64,000 nucleotides of DNA from Astrocystis sublimbata (Eukaryota > Ascomycota > Sordariomycetes > Xylariales > Xylariaceae): NCBI GenBank assembly GCA_022453515.1, contig JAJNNY010000008.1, forward strand, positions 248,001-312,000. The letters are read 5' to 3'. Of the stretch, positions 53,953-64,000 are shown one piece after another. The number at the start of each line of letters is the position of its first letter. Positions within the stretch are counted from its first letter, which is position 1. The notes under the pieces are model-generated. The model searched no databases. It saw only the letters and a list, made by a program, of their open reading frames with translations, and was not told the DNA's origin. Made by a program: the position numbers and the translations under genes.

Positions 53953-54621
53953 ATGTGGTCTTTCGGCACCACAATGACCATGCCCAAAGACAGCGAGGCC
54001 GCCGCGCAATCGAAACAAGCCTCCGAATCCAGATCTTCCCCGCCCCCTCCTCCTCCTGCGCAGTCCACCCCCATAACAAATTCCCCTCCAAATCAAGCGC
54101 TACAACAACAACAGCAATTGCCTCCTGCAGCCCGCCCATCCATATTCTCGCAGCGCTCGCTCTCGCAACTGGGCCTATTCTTCGCCGGCGCCGGCTTCCT
54201 CTCCCTCGCCACCTTCATAACCCGACGGTCCGTGATGCGGAAACAAAAGACCACCATACCGAAATGGTTCACCCCTAGCAACCGCCCGCCGACCAAGATG
54301 CAGTCCGACAACCGGCTGATCGCGCTCGAAGCCTTGCATCTGGCCACCCTGAACGTCATGGGCTTCGGCATCATGATGTGCGGCGGCGCCGCCTTCGCCT
54401 TCGACATCTCGAGCCTGGATGATCTGCGGTGGAGGGCCAGGAAACATACGAGAGGGGACCCGGGCAAGACGGACGACGAGCTCGATCAGGAGGTCGCCGA
54501 GTATATTGCGCAGTTCCTGGGCAAGTACGAGGTGCAGGTCGAGAAGGCGAAGGAGGGCATCCAAGCGAGGAAGGCGAAGGAGAAGGAGAAGGATGAGACA
54601 GAGGCGGGGAAGACCGGTTAA
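53953..54621 (+). CDS. AIM11: AIM11-like mitochondrial protein
   Basis: Single exon, 222 residues. The N-terminal ~65 residues are Pro/Gln-rich (PPPPPPAQ, QQQQQL) and low in complexity. Then RSLSQLGLFFAGAGFLSLATFITRR and LHLATLNVMGFGIMMCGGAAFAFDISSLDDLR are the two conserved hydrophobic segments of the AIM11 family ('altered inheritance of mitochondria'). ALEALHLATLNV is a family phrase. The C-terminus is Lys/Glu-rich and helical. In yeast AIM11 affects mitochondrial genome maintenance; its molecular role is unknown. The length agrees with filamentous fungal copies. Confidence 0.85.
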   Translation: MWSFGTTMTMPKDSEAAAQSKQASESRSSPPPPPPAQSTPITNSPPNQALQQQQQLPPAARPSIFSQRSLSQLGLFFAGAGFLSLATFITRRSVMRKQKTTIPKWFTPSNRPPTKMQSDNRLIALEALHLATLNVMGFGIMMCGGAAFAFDISSLDDLRWRARKHTRGDPGKTDDELDQEVAEYIAQFLGKYEVQVEKAKEGIQARKAKEKEKDETEAGKTG

Positions 54622-56132
54622 TGTGGAAGAGACAGATACACACATCGTCCCTTCCAAACTAGGGTAACATCAAGGCGGCTTCCTGATGACGGAAATCCGT
54701 AGCAGCTTGGGTGGCCTCTGAACGGACGGACGGCCAACCAGTACGTCGAACCGTGGCCGAACTACACGCCTAGGCTCTCCCCCACAAGATGCACCCAGCC
54801 ATTCCGTCGTCATCGTCACAAGACCCGAGCCACCGCGCCGAGTGTTGACATATCCTGTACCAATAGACTCAGATACCCCCCATGCAACAGCGAGTGGTAA
54901 GCAGGCAAGACTGCGCCATACCCATGAGCTTCGTAGAGCCCACTGTATTCGAAACGAATGACAGGCAGGCAGGCAGACGAGGCGGCCCACACATCTTTAC
55001 TCTCAAATTCATGAACGCGACCGAAGGGCAACGACATATGATGCATTTTCTCTCCCTGATGGCGACACATACGTCCTGACCCTAGATCATTGCAATTAAA
55101 AAAACTATGTGAGCGACAATCTTATCGTTGGTTCTGGTGCTCCATTTTCACCTGTCGATATCCCTATGAGTTGAAGAGATACACGAACTTGCAACCTATG
55201 TTCCAAGTGTCTTTCCGCACTGCTTCCATTAGATATCAACTGCTCCACTGCCATAATCTTATTTCCGCATCCGTCGAGTTCCATGCGATGAGCACTTAGC
55301 TCAATCTCGTAGATTTTTGATAGATACCCCTGGAAAGCAGAGTAGCCCAGGAAATCGGATAAACCCTGACTTCTATCCGTTCTGGGTAGCTCACCCTTCG
55401 TCCCTCGGCAACGGCTTTGGATGCCTATTTTCGTGTCATACGAATACTCTACGTGTAATGGCTTTCCCTTGCCCACCTATGCACTAGAATGAGCACAACC
55501 CATTTGATTATTTAGGTAGTGTTCCATGCTCTGAGAAAGGGTGCAATTCCCATCGCTCCTCCTCCGTCTCTTCCACATGTTGATTAGATCTACTCGCCTG
55601 CCAAACATCGCGATTGGATCAAATTGCGTGTTCGAACGGCTACCGGTTACTGTTGTAACACGTCGTATGTCCCCAATTGACTCAAAACTTCCCCGGGCTC
55701 ATGCTCATGTACAATTTGGCCATAGCATAGTCAGTAGACTCGACAGAAACTGACTCTGTTCTTAAACCTTCGACCATTTATATGAATCATCGATACCTGA
55801 TTTTGAATGGTGTTGGTCAACTCATATGGGGTATTGATTTTGTTACTACCAATTCTCTACAATACTACGCTATGCAGTTATCTTGCTATCCTATTGTTGT
55901 TGCTTTTTTTTTCCAATTCTAGTATTGCAGGGAAATAGGAAGATGAACCACCAGTGCTTCCAACATGACACTTGATATCTGATATTCAAGTCGTATGTTG
56001 TACATCACAATCAACAACATCATGATTTCCACAGAAACGCTTCACAGTGACAGCGCTACGCCATGCTACAACATGAGGCGAAACAGCCCCGGACGAATTT
56101 GCAGACTTTGCAGAACAACGCTTGACAGAACT
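54622..56132. other. Intergenic region, convergent
   Basis: About 1.5 kb. The minus-strand frame at 55105-55476 (123 residues) shows no family likeness. The T-rich run near 55906 and the rest give no gene. Confidence 0.45.
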
Positions 56133-57732
56133 TTACGGCAATTTCAGAGTGTGTGTTTCGGATATATGTTCTTCCCATTCAGCAGTCCCGTCACGTTCTC
56201 TCAGGCGATCTTCGAGCGCAGCCCCATCCCCTTCGAAACTGCCCCTGCGCCCCCAGTTGCGGGGTTGTCTCTTGAGGAACGCACCGACGGCGCCGAGGTA
56301 TCCCTCGTGGCGCAGGAAGTACGCCTGCGTCTGGCCTTTGCTCCAGAACTTGATGGCGTAGCTCAAGGTGTTCATGGTCTGCGGGTGACCGCGGATGAAA
56401 GAGCCTCCAAAGTAGATATGCGAGAGGCCCTGTTTATGGGAGTGCAGGTAGGCGATCTGCCCGATGTTGTTACTGATGGCGTAGAGCAGCGAGCGCGAGA
56501 TGTCGGCGGGAGAAAACCGGGTCTGTGACGAGGACGAGGATGGGCGTTCGTTGTTAACGGGGATGTTGCCGTTGTCTTCGGCGTCATTCTCGGCCGCGCG
56601 CTTCATCCGAAACACCTTGCCAAAGGAGCTCGCGATGGCAGTGCTCTTGAGCCCGATCTTGTTGTAGTCTGTGCCGTAGATGTCGCCCACTAACATGTCG
56701 ACCTTGGCGTTGTCGCCCTGAGCGGCCATCTCGAGCATGTCATCAAAGTTCTCGGCTGGTGTGAGGAGAGACAGAAGACCCCATAATGTGCCACCGCCGA
56801 GTGAAGTGCCGCCCACACGCTCGTACGTCCTTGGTCCAGACACCTTGAGTATGCTGACACCGGATCCGATGTTGACGAGCATATAGGGATATATGTCGGG
56901 TTGGGGCTCTACAAACTGCATGGGCTCGGTCTCCGAATATGTGAAGACCTCGCGGGGTATCTCGGTGATGAAGAAGTCAAGCCCTGTCCGGGGCATGCTT
57001 GTCAGTATTGACTCAACTCTGACAATTGTAGAAACAGCAACAGTAGCGCTCACCTATTATGAGACAAGCCATCTCATCTTCGCGCAGCACGTCGACGCCG
57101 AGGGCCTTCTTGATCCTATCATGGTACTTGAAGGCGCCGCCGCCGGTGGCCATAATGCATAAGTCGTTAGGCTTGGAGCCATTGAGGGTGAGCTGGTTGT
57201 CTTTGAGATGTCGCATAAAGTCAATACAGTCGTCAACCTGGTCGGTTTCGAATGAGTGAAAGTTGAGTCTGCCGCCGGGCTCCTTCGAATGCGCCTCGCG
57301 AGAAAAGTACACGAGCTTGGCCAGAGAGCCACCGATCTAGCGGTACAGGGGTCAGCGCGTACTGCGCAACGCAACGCAATGCAACACACGTGGTTGGTCC
57401 ACAGCCATACTCACATCCACGGCAATATGGCTCACGACAGCGGTGTGGTTGGGCAACCTGATGTCCTTGCCCTCGTGATAGCTTCCGTTGGCGTTAAGGG
57501 CGCCGTTGGCGGGGCTGCTCGGCTGCTCGTTGCTCGACTGCTCGGTGCCGTCGACAATGAAAGCGCCGGCGACGTTGATGCGCACGGAGCCGGGATGCGA
57601 TATGGCACTGTCGATCTCGGCGGTGTTGGTCATGGCGCGCGGTTTGGCAATGCGTTCGCGCGGCTCTACATCATCACCCGAGGCGACGGCTGTGTCGGCG
57701 TGACGATGGAGGTCGGCGCGGGACTGGGGCAT
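56133..57732 (-). CDS. CAB1: Pantothenate kinase (type II/eukaryotic)
   Basis: First enzyme of coenzyme A synthesis, phosphorylating pantothenate with ATP, presumably cytosolic. Three exons (57732-57415, 57336-57054, 56983-56133) give 483 residues. The ATG at 57732 is the first true ATG in frame. The ASKHA fold is visible: IAVD joined to IGGSLAKLVYFS across intron 1 (phosphate loop), DLCIMATGGGAFKY, LIIGLDFFITEIPREVFTY across intron 2, PYMLVNIGSGVSILKV, YERVGGTSLGGGTLWGLL, and HIYFGGSFIRGHPQTMNTLSYAI near the end. A Ser-rich loop in the middle and an N-terminal ~100-residue extension are typical of fungi. It is expected to be an essential single-copy gene. Confidence 0.95.
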
Positions 57733-59476
57733 CGTGGCGGTGGTGGATGGACTGGACGAGTCGCACCGCTTGTGCGACACGACTCACACGGCTGCGCGTC
57801 GTCGTCTCATAAACCTGGCGACTGGCTCATAGGGTGCGTCGAGAGGGAAAGTCGGAGGAGGGGCGCCGGGTAAGAGGAGATGGCACTCGGGGAGGGGAGA
57901 CTAGGACGGGCTAGAATGGGAGACGAGGGACGATAAGCGGCGCAGAAGCCGAGATGGTCGAGGTTGATCTAGGGCGGCATGAATGAGATATGTATAGTAC
58001 AGGTTGTACAGGTGGTCGTCGAGACGAGGCTGCTAAGTCAATCTGACATGCTGATGCTGATGCTGGTGCTGGCCGTCGGGAACTATCTAGGATAGGTCGA
58101 GGGCAAGACAGCGAAGGCCATCCATCGGTCGGGGATGGCAAGGCTTGGCTTGGGCTGGACAATCATCAGCTGCAAGACGAGGGTGAACACTGAGCAGCTG
58201 CACTGAGCAGCGAAGGAAGGGTCTTGGTTGGACCCGTGGTGGGGGTCGAGGGGGTGAGTGTTCTCCAGTGTGGGGTGTCGAGGGACCCTCTCGAGCCTCT
58301 CACGCCTCTGTAGGAGGTGCCGAGCTTTCTCCTAATTTCCAACTGCGACGCTCCTGGTGTACACTGGTGCCCTATAAATTTGTCCGGGCCCAGTGGCCAC
58401 TTGCCTGGATAAGCTAGCCCTTCGGTACCTACCTTCTAAGTAAGACGTATCGTGGAATAAGACCATGTTGTAAATAATTCATCCCCAGTCGGGATCAAGG
58501 CTTGTTGCATCAAATGCAAATTCATCCAACACAAATCACGTCAGATATCATCTCCGAGACGTTGTAGAAGGTAAATACCGTCGGAGTCGTCTCAATATGG
58601 ATGGATGTACGTGCACACCTGGTGAAGTGCCCTTAGCCTTACCTTAAAATAGATGTCCGCCAACATTACCTTGTAAGTTGTAACCCGACACGATACGAAT
58701 ACGCATATTTATTTCCTACAAATTCGTGTTTCGGCGATACAACAACAGACATTGCCGATAATCTGTTGCTGGGGGTTCAGGAACTTCAGCTGCAAGCCAA
58801 CGGCATATCGAAGGACCTCAAGCAAGCAATGACATCAACCGACATCAACCGACATCAAAGCCGCGGATGGCAATGTAGCACCGATGCTACTATAACACCA
58901 GCCTTATTATAATACATCACCGTTGCTTTTTCCTTGCTGGTTACTTAATAACAAGCCTTATATAATGCGCTGAAGCCCCTGATGGAAACACACCATGTCT
59001 ATCACAACTGACAACAGGAGGGCGAGGATATCGAGGATGGCAGGTAGAAGAAAACAACACAACGTATGTGTACCTATTATCCACGATGACCTTAAGGCAT
59101 GGCAAGATCAAAGAGGAATTGCACGCACGCAAGCATTGCGATACTAATAATATATACCAATTTGATGTATAATACAATGACTCCTCAGGCACGAATCTGC
59201 CAACCCAAAATACATTGTCCAAACCTGCGAGTCCCAAATTCCCCATACGCTACTAAGTACAGCGACTCCGATTCCATTTTGCCCCTTTACCCAAACTCCT
59301 TTCCCCAGTATTTAGATACTTAGTTTGTACCGAGGGGGCTAGGTATCATCCGCCACCATTCGTACACGTATCTTCTTGAACAAATGAAATAAGTAGGCCA
59401 TACAGACCATGAGATGAGGGCATGATGGCACTATAAGCAAACCCTCAAAGAAATCAAAACCGGCGATACTATCGAA
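57733..59476. other. 1.7-kb intergenic region upstream of PanK
   Basis: Promoter of the kinase gene at left, with GA/TC-rich tract around 58230-58320 (GGGGTCGAGGGGG, CGAGGGACCCTCTCGAG palindrome). GGTACCTACC at 58425 belongs to the dispersed TACCTA motif. A 10-base direct repeat (GACATCAACC) runs 58831-58858. No gene supported. Confidence 0.5.
58831..58858 (+). repeat. GACATCAACC tandem repeat (2.8 copies)
   Basis: Two exact 10-base units and most of a third follow one another. Function unknown. Confidence 0.8.
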
Positions 59477-61048
59477 TTAGAAGAAACGACCAGCCGGGAC
59501 AGCCACGAAGATAGCCGTCATGACACCCGCACCCAACAGCGCCGCCAGCATCGACTGCATGAAGATGGTGTCCTGAATCTGCCGCAGCATCGGCTCCTGG
59601 ATCCAGACCTCCCTGTCGAAGATCTTCCTGATGATGAAGCGGCGCCTATAGCGCACCACCCACGGCTCGTCCTCGTAGCTGTTTCCCGACCCAAAGGAGT
59701 CGAAGCTGCGCTTCGAGTCGCCCAGCGTCGACTCGTCTGACCCACTGCCATCGCCATTGTCTGCATTGTCGGTGACGAAGAGCTCCCACGGCCGCACGTG
59801 TCGATGATGCAAGCCGTGCAGAACCACGCACATCCCCTTCATGGCTGTGATCAAGGTGGCGATGCCGAAGACCCAGAGGATGGCGAAAAGCGCCCGCCAC
59901 CCCCGGCCGGCGGAGCTGAGGGTTAGGATGACGGACCCGATCAGGGCGAGCACGATGCTGCCTGCACCGAGACCCCGCGCGAAGGTCACGCGCGCCGGGT
60001 TCCCGTTGCAGATGCTCCAGCGGATGAAGTTGGGGTGCGCTTGTTTCCGGAGCGTCGTCTCCACAGCCATGTAGAGTGAGGTGAATGCAGATGGGTGAGT
60101 CTGGGACAGATTCGAATTCAGTCATTGCCAATCTCAAGGCGAGTACGGAAGGTTCATGGAATTGTACTCACTGTGTAAGAGAGCGCTTGCACGACAGCCT
60201 TCTGCTCGCGCGCAGACAGGTTCAGCTGGCGGGGTGAATCGTCCACGATATAGGTGGCGATGACCCGGTCGATCTCTGTGCGGAAGGGCTGGATCGTGAC
60301 TGTAAATCGTATAAGTATATCGTCTCGTACCAGCCATCTTGAAACATACAAGGTTTCTTTACACCCGCCATCGCGAACGCATCCCCCGTCTGGCCAATAC
60401 ACGTCGTGGCCTGCGAGCCAGCCAGGGAGACACTACTAGCACCAGCCGAGGACCTTGGTGGCGTGCAGAAGGGATCTCTGTTGTCCCCCCTGCTCTCGAC
60501 GTTCACCATCATCATAGTCTCGGGATTCTTCTCGAAGTCGGTCCCCTTGAACATATCCTTGATCAAGGGTGATTCTTTCCTGGCCATGTCGACGGCTCCC
60601 TTCTGGATCTTGGCCATCGCCTCCTCCTCCATCTCGATCGTCCATTCTGGTGCTAGCGAGGTCTCGGAGACGGGCGCGGCGTCGAACCGCTTGACGTAGT
60701 CGCGGTACCAGAGGAAGAACTGCAGGTTCTCGGCCGAATGCTCGATGTAGATGAGATAGTTCATGAAATCTCGAATCGTGCAGGGCTTTTGTTTTTGGTG
60801 CCGTCAGTATATAAGCTCGTTACCGGACGCTCCCCTTCCTCTCACTCTGAAGGCTAACTCACAGGGCATGTTCCGCCGTTGACAATTTTGTCGAACGCCA
60901 GAGCATCGGGAATGCCAGGTGCAGAGCTCGTGCCCCCCGACTTGACGGACTCGAAGGTCTTCTCACTCAAGTCGCTGCCATTGCTCTGTCGATAGGCCTC
61001 GTTGCCCACATACGCCGGACGTCGGTAGTTGAGCGGTAGTAACCCCAT
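59477..61048 (-). CDS. RGS-domain membrane protein (Rax1-like)
   Basis: Four exons (61048-60863, 60785-60350, 60299-60172, 60100-59477) encode 457 residues. The first part has an RGS-like domain: CTIRDFMNYLIYIEHSAENLQFFLWYRDYVKRF, then, after a Ser-rich linker, FTIQPFRTEIDRVIATYIV and THPSAFTSLYMAVETTLR. This is the order of helices that close the G-alpha-binding fold, split by an insert. Three hydrophobic segments follow (GAGSIVLALIGSVILTL, ALFAILWVFGIATLI, LAALLGAGVMTAIFVAV). This RGS plus three helices layout matches Rax1, a bud-site or polarity protein, and related Aspergillus RGS proteins. Whether it regulates G protein GTPase activity or only cell polarity is unclear. Confidence 0.83.
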
Positions 61049-64000
61049 TTTCTTATCCGAATATAATGAATGTGTTTAGTTCAAAACGAGCGTCTAGGTG
61101 AGTTGAAACAAGCACGGTATGGACACAAGCGTGTGGGACGCTGGACCCGGAGTGTTATATACCCTTACAGGTATCTACGAATAACACCACCTAGGTTGCC
61201 AAGCTAAGTCCCAACGATCTACGCCTATGCCGTGTGGGCAACTCCGCAAAAGACGTGGTTCTCGACCAAAGGCAAGACATATTTTCCATGTGCTTGCCCA
61301 TGTCTCGTCCTATCAGTTTGCGTATCACACGGCTGGGCCGTAGGTAAGCCCTGTGGGCATCAAATGGTTACCCCAGGCTAGGCGCCCGCTTCGTGGGCCG
61401 AGCTAATAGACGATCTACATACGAGTAGTGATGCAGTCCCAATACTCTCTGTTGCGGTCATGGATTCGTTCACAGCTTGGGCGAGATAGGTAGAGCTTCA
61501 TTCACTAATAGGCAGCTAGTTCGGCTCAGCACCGAGAGAGTCTATCCCTAAATTAGATCGTTGAGCTAGCGAAAACTGCCATGTTGGCGAAGACAGAGTC
61601 ACGGCGAAAAGGGTGCAATGACTAGCTAGTATCGACCTGAGATGGTGTCTTGGACCAGTTGGCGGCAGTGTCTGAATCAGTTTCTCGAACCACGAAGCTG
61701 GCTCGGCTGGTGAGCGAGGCCATGGCGATAGTTCAGGGCGTGATGAGAGCAAGGGAGGTATTGTTAACAGGGCTTGTGAGATCTGGGGTATGGAGCTTAG
61801 CCGCCATATAATGTCACGATCTATTGATTCTAGAAAACGACATCATAATTTAAATCTTTCTGCACTCATTTCACAGGCATGCAGACACCCAGGCAAGTCT
61901 GCTGAACAGAATGTATAGCATGAAATGTTATGCTTACTTCTTTCATAAGCACTACTTGACCTTGGCGGGCATGATTGGATTACCTAAATATCAATAGTTC
62001 ATATATCTGATTCCACTTTAGCTGAGATTGAAGCTGAGCTCGGCGGTCCGGACCTGACTAGCTGGTGGGTATTCTTTTTTATTTTTCTCGGTTGATGCCC
62101 GTAGTGAAGCACCCACCAATCGGAAGGCTGTCCGTGAAAGTCTCCTAGATGATCGCCCACCTAGCGCCGACCAATTGTGAGGGCGATGTCAGGCTCATTG
62201 ACGACTTCAACCCACTAGACTACACAACTTGGCCGTGTCATTGGTAGTTGTCGAAGATGCGCACTCCCTGTGCAAAAGTCCGGGCAAGTTTGCTGTTCTT
62301 CTGCGGTGCTTACGAGTAATAAGAAGGGATATGCCTGCCTCGTAATCAAACGATGCGGACAACTGGAGGCTTTAGTCCAGCGCAAAGTGCTGCCGACTGG
62401 CCTCGACTGGCTCTATTGATGCATGCATGTCTACGGCACAGCACAGCTGAGCCCGACAGGGCGGTTTACCTATGTAGTAGAAGCCCCACGATGCGTGTCC
62501 GTGCGAACTGTCGATTTGCCCTGGTTTACTGTGAGCGGGTCTCGACTGGAACAGGCGTTCATGTTCCCACGCAAAAGTGCATATATGTCTAGGATTACCC
62601 TTATGCTTGAGACTATCGATCAGGTCCTAAAACTACATATACGTGGCTTGTTGATGTTGGACGCCCAAATTCGCCGACCAAGAGGGTCAAGCCAAAGTAT
62701 CACGTAGTGATAACCAAACAGCCAAGAAGCCAAGTTGTCTTGAACCTCATCAGCAAAGCTGAATCGTCCCTTGCATTTCGAGTTCAAGTAAAAGGCATGG
62801 CAAAGGAGGAAACGGCTTAATCGGAACTCTTGTCTGTAATAGCGGAGTTGGGTCACGTTAGGGCCGGATTTTGCCGAACTTCTTCTTCTGGCGCCCTCCG
62901 TAGCAATTGCGGGCTTGGGTCTTTTAAAAGAAAATGGATGGATTTGGTCGTCTATGAGGAGTGGCATGAGAAGGGGGGAACCCCCCAAATTTTGACTTTG
63001 TACATGAGAGCTACCCATTTCATCTAGGTTGTAAGACATACGCAGATAATCATGGTTCGCACCCTGTCTGAGACATACAGAAGCGTTAGTTTCATACAAA
63101 CGTTTCGTTGCTTCTGTTCTTCATATAACGCAAATATGAGACACAAATACAACAGCTTGAACTGGTTCAAAATGAAGGACAAGTTCTTCGTACCAGCACA
63201 TATACATGCCAATTTGCATGAGCTGGGCTTATTGGATTTGATTCGAAGGAGGCTTGCTTTCCACCGCCGTGTCCAGCTCCGGTAATTAATTGTACTGGTA
63301 TCTGCAAAAGCCTCCGTCGTTTTGCTATCGATAAAAGCCTTTGGCACGATTTCATTTTCTTTCCTCCAACCTCACCTGACAATATCAGGTAAACCTACCG
63401 CTAGCATATAAGATAAATGAGATTTCCATACTACAAAACTTTGGCCATGTGTTCTAGATGTCTAGAACTTGGACCTAGTTTAGCCTAGAAGTAGCCTCCG
63501 TCAATATCTATTCTGATGTTCTATCGGCCCGAATCAGTGCGATGTCTCTTACTCATCGAACTAAAATGAGATAAACACATCCGTTTGTATCTCGGAGTTG
63601 ATACGAACGGCGACTTGGGGAAGCTCAAGATGAGATTTATAAGTCGGCATTTCTGACTTTACAGTCCAACACCACCTAGTTTGGGAGCTTCTACTATCTA
63701 AATTATATATTGAACATCTGGCCCCGTGACATGGTTAAATTGTCTAATACCAGTAGTAAGATGCCAGGAGTTTTAATGATATTCGAGGTTCACCTGGCGA
63801 CGATAAGTTGCATCGTCCATGTTTAGCCGTTCAGGTACCGTTGCATACATGGCACGACAATCCATTATACACCTACTTGGGCCTGCTTGTAAAAACTGCA
63901 ATTGCTAACAATATGAAACCCGCTTATCATGAAATGAGACAATGATAGAGGTACCTAGTAAGTCCCATGATGTCTCAATTTAAGCGTGGCGCTACCCCAT
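61049..64000. other. 2.95-kb region without supported genes
   Basis: Only short frames; the best (62620-63099 minus, 159 residues) resembles nothing and lacks support. GAGGTACCTAGTAAG at the end (63949-63963) is the dispersed TACCTA motif. The left end is the promoter of the RGS gene. Confidence 0.5.

Noticed and set aside
55105..55476. 123-codon minus frame
   Set aside because: No domain, no neighbouring exons, and unconvincing codon use.
62620..63099. 159-codon minus frame near the right end
   Set aside because: No likeness to any family I know, no splice-supported extension, and it lies in AT-rich spacer.
1..64000. A complete secondary-metabolite gene cluster
   Set aside because: There is no polyketide synthase, NRPS, terpene cyclase or P450; the methyltransferase is a relic.

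Overview
The window is nuclear DNA of a filamentous ascomycete (Pezizomycotina). The evidence is genes split by short introns (about 50-110 bases) with GTRNGT-type donors and nearby CTNAY branch sites, two Zn2Cys6 transcription factors, and fungal-only families (AIM11, fungal prolyl-hydroxylase-like oxygenase, RGS/Rax1-like protein). A eukaryotic initiator tRNA-Met is also present. The order or genus cannot be fixed from sequence alone. There is no sign of prokaryotic operons, CRISPR, viruses or an intact transposon.

Layout. 0-9.8 kb: a Dal5-type MFS transporter (its 3' end runs off the left edge), a divergent cytosolic GH105 unsaturated uronyl hydrolase, an F-box/2EXR-like protein with an acidic tail, and a DUR3-type urea transporter. 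10-23.5 kb (all minus strand): a ZIFL-like MFS transporter, a copper/topaquinone amine oxidase, a membrane-anchored GH3 beta-glucosidase and a seven-exon Zn2Cys6 regulator. 23.8-26.6 kb: indoleamine 2,3-dioxygenase and a small secreted protein of unknown function. 26.6-29.6 kb: a gene-poor stretch with one initiator tRNA-Met. 29.6-34 kb: a Rossmann-fold NAD(P)-binding protein divergent from a Zn2Cys6 regulator whose frame continues past an in-frame TGA. 34-43 kb: a secreted GH2 beta-galactosidase, a GNAT acetyltransferase, a PPYAQ-repeat protein and an aldehyde dehydrogenase. 42.7-46 kb: a gene desert. 46-51 kb: a GT2 glycosyltransferase, a frameshifted methyltransferase pseudogene and a GH62 arabinofuranosidase. 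51-61 kb: housekeeping genes (tail-anchored unknown, 2OG oxygenase, AIM11, pantothenate kinase, RGS/Rax1-like protein). 61-64 kb: no gene I can support.

Two themes recur. The first is plant polysaccharide use: GH105 with a candidate oligosaccharide or acid transporter, GH3, GH2, and GH62 with an XlnR-type GGCTAAA site. The second is nitrogen acquisition: urea transporter, amine oxidase, tryptophan-cleaving dioxygenase, with HGATAR (AreA-type) clusters upstream of the urea transporter and the amine oxidase. The genes are not arranged as a classic secondary-metabolite cluster. I did not find a clearly new system. The most unusual items are the in-frame TGA inside a transcription factor, the domain-boundary intron in GH2, the decayed methyltransferase, and a repeated GGTACCTAATG 11-mer in spacers. 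All intron and exon positions are my own reading of splice signals and frame; no search or RNA data were available.
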